In this document: piece after piece, positions 63,013-64,000 of the stretch | Layout: the number at the start of each line of letters is the position of its first letter | Numbering within the stretch: position 1 is the stretch's first letter | NCBI GenBank assembly: GCA_020634245.1 | Contig: JACKCC010000016.1 | Span: 62,001-126,000, forward strand | DNA: 64,000 bases | From: Ardenticatenaceae bacterium | Lineage (GTDB): Bacteria > Chloroflexota > Anaerolineae > Promineifilales > Promineifilaceae | Direction: 5' to 3' | Notes under the pieces: model-generated | Told to the model about the DNA's origin: nothing | Database searches by the model: none | What the model saw: the letters and a program-made list of their open reading frames with translations, nothing else | Program-made: the position numbers and the translations under genes

Positions 63013-64000
63013 TTATTGGGGTGTTGGCGCATATAATTCCGGTCGGCAGGGATTGTAATTGTCGCCCAGAACAACGCGGTAATCATAGGGATAATCCGGC
63101 TCATCGGTGACCAGTTGAATAGTGGAGCGATAGGCATTGAATATCCAGCTTAATAACCAATCGTAAGAGCCTTTGAAGTTAGCGCCATAATAACTGATTT
63201 GCGTTTGGGCATTTTTTTGTGGGCTGTCTGGACTGATAACGGGTACAAAACCATGGGTAGCCAGGTTGTCAGCGGCTAAAAGGGCCATATCAGGATTATC
63301 GGTAGCGTTTATGATTTCTACATAGATGGGCGCGCGGTTGGCGCGGTTGAGGGCCGGCGGTTGGAACAGGCGGGCGATGGTTTCTTTCATCATGTCATCG
63401 CCTTCCCATATGGGCAGCAGGACCTGTGCACCGCTTGATGGCACAACCCAGGATTCTACTTTGCCGCCGAGGTATAAGTTTTGGATGCCGTTTTCACGGA
63501 TTTTGGGGGCCAGGGCAGCCAACTGTAAGATAAGCCCGATGTCTATATCGGTTTCGACCCGGTCTTTATAAGTGTTCCACAAAGTGGGAACTTGAGGCAG
63601 CAGGTCAAGGTCGAGACCCTGGTTAAGCATGGCTCGCAATATTTGCTGCTGGCGGCGTCCCCGGTCGAAATCGCTGGTTGTGCGGCGGGAACGGGCATAC
63701 CAAAGGGCCAGGTCGCCATCCATATGGTAAATGCCTGGTTCAAGGGCAAATTGTTCCCAGCTGTCCTCATCATTGATGTCTAGTTCGGGTGATTTGAGAC
63801 GCCAATCCTGCAAGCGGCAGCTGGCGGCAATATCTACGCCGCCGATGGCGTCTACGATCTCTTGAAAGGCGGCAAAGTCAACACGGGCGTAATAGTGGAT
63901 GGGAATGCCGAGGTTGTAGAGGATGGTTTGTTCGAGCAGGGCAACGCCGCCGCCCGGATAATTTTTTTCGTCGCCACGGGTAACGGCCGTATTAATTCGA
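63013..64000 (-). CDS. LytR-CpsA-Psr (LCP) family protein, N terminus outside window
   Basis: At least 329 residues; frame open to base 64000. Visible region starts RINTAVTRGDEKNYPGGGVALLEQTILYNLGIPIHYYARVDFAAFQEIVDAIGGV, the LCP substrate pocket (Arg, Asp), then IYHMDGDLALWYARSRRTTSDFDRGRRQQQIL with the catalytic Arg residues, and a C-terminal LytR-type extension (about 235-329) with VEIINATDNPDMALLAADNL. LCP enzymes attach wall polymers, such as teichoic-type glycans, to peptidoglycan, and here sit with an LTA-synthase-like gene. Confidence 0.88.
   Translation of the reverse strand, partial: RINTAVTRGDEKNYPGGGVALLEQTILYNLGIPIHYYARVDFAAFQEIVDAIGGVDIAASCRLQDWRLKSPELDINDEDSWEQFALEPGIYHMDGDLALWYARSRRTTSDFDRGRRQQQILRAMLNQGLDLDLLPQVPTLWNTYKDRVETDIDIGLILQLAALAPKIRENGIQNLYLGGKVESWVVPSSGAQVLLPIWEGDDMMKETIARLFQPPALNRANRAPIYVEIINATDNPDMALLAADNLATHGFVPVISPDSPQKNAQTQISYYGANFKGSYDWLLSWIFNAYRSTIQLVTDEPDYPYDYRVVLGDNYNPCRPELYAPTPQ

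Overview
The window looks like part of a Chloroflexota chromosome (Anaerolineae/Caldilineae/Ardenticatenia-like), GC slightly above 50%. This is inferred from gene content, not from a marker gene: an E1 alpha-beta fusion with E2, a GT4-GH57 fusion, GT39-type enzymes with a C-terminal beta domain, a membrane heme/Fe-S (HdrD-like) oxidoreductase, a BTAD/NB-ARC/TPR regulator, a VTC-DUF4956-CotH-Cthe_2159 cell-surface locus and secreted proteins ending in an FLP-type tail. No rRNA, tRNA or CRISPR array was seen. Both window ends cut genes.

Layout. 0-3.3 kb: partial alpha/beta-hydrolase-like gene, DAHP synthase, convergent membrane metallophosphoesterase. 3.5-6.4 kb: two intact insertion sequences back to back (IS4-type and ISAs1-type). 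6.5-11.4 kb: D-cysteine desulfhydrase, an AT-rich membrane-anchored putative PD-(D/E)XK nuclease, LsrG-like monooxygenase, Fe-dependent alcohol dehydrogenase, a secreted protein. 11.8-17.7 kb: glycan genes (GT4-GH57 fusion; convergent GT39-like transferase and membrane glycosidase). 17.9-26 kb: HdrD-like oxidoreductase, lipoprotein, E1-E2 of a 2-oxoacid dehydrogenase, then a third IS six bases after E2. 26-30.5 kb: a large BTAD regulator divergent from a secreted serine protease, followed by a decayed E2 fragment. 30.5-35 kb: the VTC-DUF4956-small membrane protein-CotH(pseudogene)-small protein-beta-helix locus. 35.4-38.5 kb: three secreted proteins, including one with GVYG repeats and a metzincin-like protease. 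38.6-42.7 kb: acetyltransferase, a LuxR-type two-component pair, a frameshifted gene. 42.7-49.8 kb: lipA-lipB, a DUF1028 protein, lon, folC and a small membrane protein. 49.8-60.2 kb: mostly minus-strand metabolic genes (arylamine acetyltransferase-like, methyltransferase/SDR operon, AidB-like, CaiB-like, MBL, NUDIX, phosphoesterase, APH-like kinase, nucleotidyltransferase). 60.2-64 kb: YceI lipoprotein, LTA-synthase-like enzyme, partial LCP protein.

The most striking signal is not a gene. The 8-base palindrome ACGGCCGT, usually extended to AACGGCCGTT, occurs about 106 times by eye (roughly one per 600 bp; about one expected at this composition). It lies in all three codon phases (Thr-Ala-Val, Asn/Asp-Gly-Arg, Arg-Pro) and in spacers, and is absent from all three IS elements and from the AT-rich nuclease gene. 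It resembles the cyanobacterial HIP1 highly iterated palindrome in behaviour but not in sequence. A second layer is a dozen families of short hairpin repeats that fill spacers, recode gene ends, and are inserted in frame within genes (four in the GT39 gene, one in folC, several in the E2 linkers).

Functional links: LipA and LipB would lipoylate the E2 protein; no E3 is in the window. GT, glycosidase, LTA-synthase-like and LCP genes point to envelope glycan synthesis.
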